From Calvatia gigantea (Eukaryota; Basidiomycota; Agaricomycetes; Agaricales; Lycoperdaceae): a stretch of DNA of 31,416 nt. This document shows, one piece after another, positions 29,986 to 31,416 of the stretch. Location: assembly GCA_025093985.1 (NCBI GenBank), contig JACAAK010000037.1, positions 1-31,416 on the forward strand, in the 5' to 3' direction. A program made the position numbers and the translations under genes. Under the pieces are notes generated by a model, which ran no database searches, was not told where the DNA came from, and saw only the letters and a list, made by a program, of their open reading frames with translations. The first letter of the stretch is position 1, and each line of letters begins with the position of its first letter.

Positions 29986-30963
29986 ATGCGCTCTCTTTCC
30001 TCTACTCAGACCAATAGAGTCCTCTCTTACCTGGACCAAGGGAAATCTGCTCATCATATTGCTTCTATTACTGGTCTGGGAGTCAGTACTATTTCTAGGA
30101 TTCGCTCCAAACATAGATCAACACTTTCCAAATCTGTTGGTGGCCGCCCATCTAAACTTTCTCCCTCTGATATCCACTATTCTGTTCGCCTCATCACCTC
30201 TCGCAAGGCTGACAATGCCTCCCAAGTCACCAAATCACTTCAAAATGTTATTGCCCAGCCTGTATCCACCAAAACAGTGCGCAGGGCACTCAGAGGAGCT
30301 GGAATGAAGGCTGTAGTCAAGCGGAAACGACCTAAACTTACTGCTGTCCATAGGAGGAAAAGGTTGGAGTGGGCAGAAGCACATGTTAACTGGACCCTGG
30401 AGGACTGGAAGAGGGTTATTTGGACAGATGAGTCCAAAATCAATCGGTTTGGATCAGATGGAAGGGTTTGGGTATGGAAAAAGGCAGGAGAGGGGCTGAA
30501 TGATAGATTGGTTGAGGGAACAGTCAAGTTTGGTGGAGGAAATGTGATGATCTGGGGTTGTATGCTGTGGGATGGAGTGGGGTTTGCCACTAAAATTGAA
30601 GGGAAGATGGATGCTGACCTTTATGTTCAAATTTTGGGGGATGAACTAAAGAGGAGCATCAGGTGGTATGGGAAGAATGAGGAGGATATGGTCTTCCAAC
30701 AGGACAATGACCCCAAACACAAGAGCAAAAAGGCTACAAACTGGCTAGATGAGTCTGAATTGGAGGTTATGGTATGGCCCCCACAGTCTCCAGACCTTAA
30801 TCCCATTGAACATCTCTGGACTCACCTCAAGAATAAGCTGGGAGAGTATGATACTCCTCCTGATAGCATGAATACCCTATGGGAGAGGATACAAAAGGAG
30901 TGGGATGACATAGAACCAGAAGTGTGTCAGAATCTGATAGAGAGTATGCCTAGGAGGGTCTAG
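29986..30963 (+). CDS. Tc1-like DD34E transposase
   Basis: 325 residues from the ATG at 29986. An upstream in-frame ATG at 29929 would add 19 residues that do not look like the family, so the internal start is preferred. The N-terminal paired-type helix-turn-helix part (VLSYLDQGKSAHHIASITGL, then VGGRPSKLS) binds the terminal repeats. The catalytic triad is Asp148 (WTDESK), Asp240 (QQDNDPKH) and Glu275 (PDLNPIEHLW), with 34 residues between the last two. The length is normal and there is no stop or frameshift. It catalyses cut-and-paste transposition into TA sites. No intron is apparent. It may well be functional. Confidence 0.95.
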   Translation: MRSLSSTQTNRVLSYLDQGKSAHHIASITGLGVSTISRIRSKHRSTLSKSVGGRPSKLSPSDIHYSVRLITSRKADNASQVTKSLQNVIAQPVSTKTVRRALRGAGMKAVVKRKRPKLTAVHRRKRLEWAEAHVNWTLEDWKRVIWTDESKINRFGSDGRVWVWKKAGEGLNDRLVEGTVKFGGGNVMIWGCMLWDGVGFATKIEGKMDADLYVQILGDELKRSIRWYGKNEEDMVFQQDNDPKHKSKKATNWLDESELEVMVWPPQSPDLNPIEHLWTHLKNKLGEYDTPPDSMNTLWERIQKEWDDIEPEVCQNLIESMPRRV

Positions 30964-31028
30964 GCAGTTTTACAGGCCAAGGGAGCTTATACCAGGTACT
31001 AGAATACCCATTTTGTATATAAATTTCA

Positions 31029-31240
31029 AGAGGGACAAAACTGTTCCAATGCACTTAAAATATTAATTAATTAATAACTCCCCTAAAACAAAGGATTACA
31101 TAATCATACTTTGCATATGATTAGATAAGATACTGGACTATCTACAATTAAATTAGGAAGTGCACAGCCACAGTAGTCCTTGAGATATGAGCTGATCTTC
31201 TGAGAAGTTCAAAACATTGGAACGGTTTTGTCCCTTACTG
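31029..31240 (-). repeat. Right terminal inverted repeat of the Tc1-like element
   Basis: Reverse complement of 29636-29847 with few mismatches. Its outer motif is at 31215-31235 and its inner reversed copy at 31031-31051. The rest of the stretch between the transposase stop and this repeat is a short untranslated tail. Confidence 0.93.
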
Positions 31241-31242
31241 TA

Positions 31243-31416
31243 TATCCCTTCATGTGAGGAATGCCAAACAAACAAATCTCGTACCTCATGACCAGCTGGT
31301 CCTCTACATCCTATCCCTGTGCTAGATGGTCATTTCAAATCAGTAGCCATTGATTTTGTGGGCCCCTTGCCAAAAGAGGAAGGTTTTGACTCCATATTGA
31401 CAATAATGGATCATGG
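31243..31416 (+). pseudogene. Gyp-C pol piece 4: integrase zinc domain end and catalytic core start
   Basis: Continues the interrupted Tyr codon into IPSCEECQTNKSRTS, giving the Cys pair of the HHCC domain. Then comes TGA at 31289 (CGA expected), then PAGPLHPIPVLDGHF and VAIDFVGPLPKEEGF with the first catalytic Asp. The reading runs off the window edge. The wording of this core is typical of Ty3/gypsy elements in mushroom-forming fungi. Confidence 0.9.

Larger units (their letters stand above)
29636..31240 (+). mobile_element. Tc1-like DNA transposon, apparently intact
   Basis: 1605 bp between TA dinucleotides (29634-29635 and 31241-31242), with 212-bp terminal inverted repeats differing at about five bases. 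It encodes an uninterrupted DD34E transposase. Removing it with one TA restores the Gyp-C codons around N-S-Y-I-P exactly. It is the best-preserved element in the window and the only one whose transposition protein is undamaged. Confidence 0.96.

Overview
The window is a eukaryotic transposable-element nest, most likely from a basidiomycete (probably mushroom-forming) fungus. Every recognisable coding stretch belongs to a mobile element. The Ty3/gypsy elements carry chromodomain integrases of the type common in fungi, and a piece of fungal mitochondrial small-subunit rRNA is embedded in one of them. I see no host gene, tRNA gene, CRISPR array or bacterial feature.

Layout. The outermost traceable layer is a decayed Ty3/gypsy pol on the + strand (called Gyp-C). 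It is cut into four pieces at 11883-12053, 22203-22685, 29460-29635 and 31243-31416. Its reading frame rejoins at the three later junctions when one copy of each target-site duplication (TSD) is removed. Into it have gone: (i) a minus-strand Ty3/gypsy copy, A0 (LTR at 11575-11882, gag and pol down to 7627, then 1225-831, 3' end lost); (ii) a solo LTR of the same family (12054-12185 plus 22022-22197); (iii) a 6.8-kb Ty1/copia-type LTR element with no recognisable proteins (22686-29454); (iv) an intact Tc1-like DNA transposon (29636-31240). A0 is itself split by A1 (1231-7621), a full-length relative in the opposite orientation. The solo LTR is split by Gyp-B (12186-22016), a 9.8-kb chromovirus. 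Gyp-B has about 0.68 kb of antisense mitochondrial rRNA between its gag end and its protease. At its deepest the nest is four layers: Gyp-C > solo LTR > Gyp-B > mitochondrial insert.

How the elements work. A1 and Gyp-B are built alike: LTR, gag, a -1 frameshift at the same heptamer G GAT TTT, pol (protease, reverse transcriptase, RNase H, integrase, chromodomain), an extra third ORF of unknown function, then LTR. In both, a 10-11 nt stretch starting 2 nt after the 5' LTR is complementary to a site 32-33 nt downstream of the LTR TATA box. That is the geometry of Tf1/sushi-type self-primed reverse transcription. The copia-type element instead carries a primer site for a half-molecule of initiator methionine tRNA.

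Decay. All differences between the two LTRs of A1, and between those of Gyp-B, fall at CpG sites, and nearly all premature stops are TGA where CGA is expected. This points to cytosine methylation and CpG deamination. The most unusual structures are the mitochondrial rRNA insert, the two third ORFs (one with a Cys/His-rich tail), and an array of about 14 units of about 50 bp in the copia-type element. Each array unit can form two short hairpins, and their stems change in a compensating way from unit to unit.
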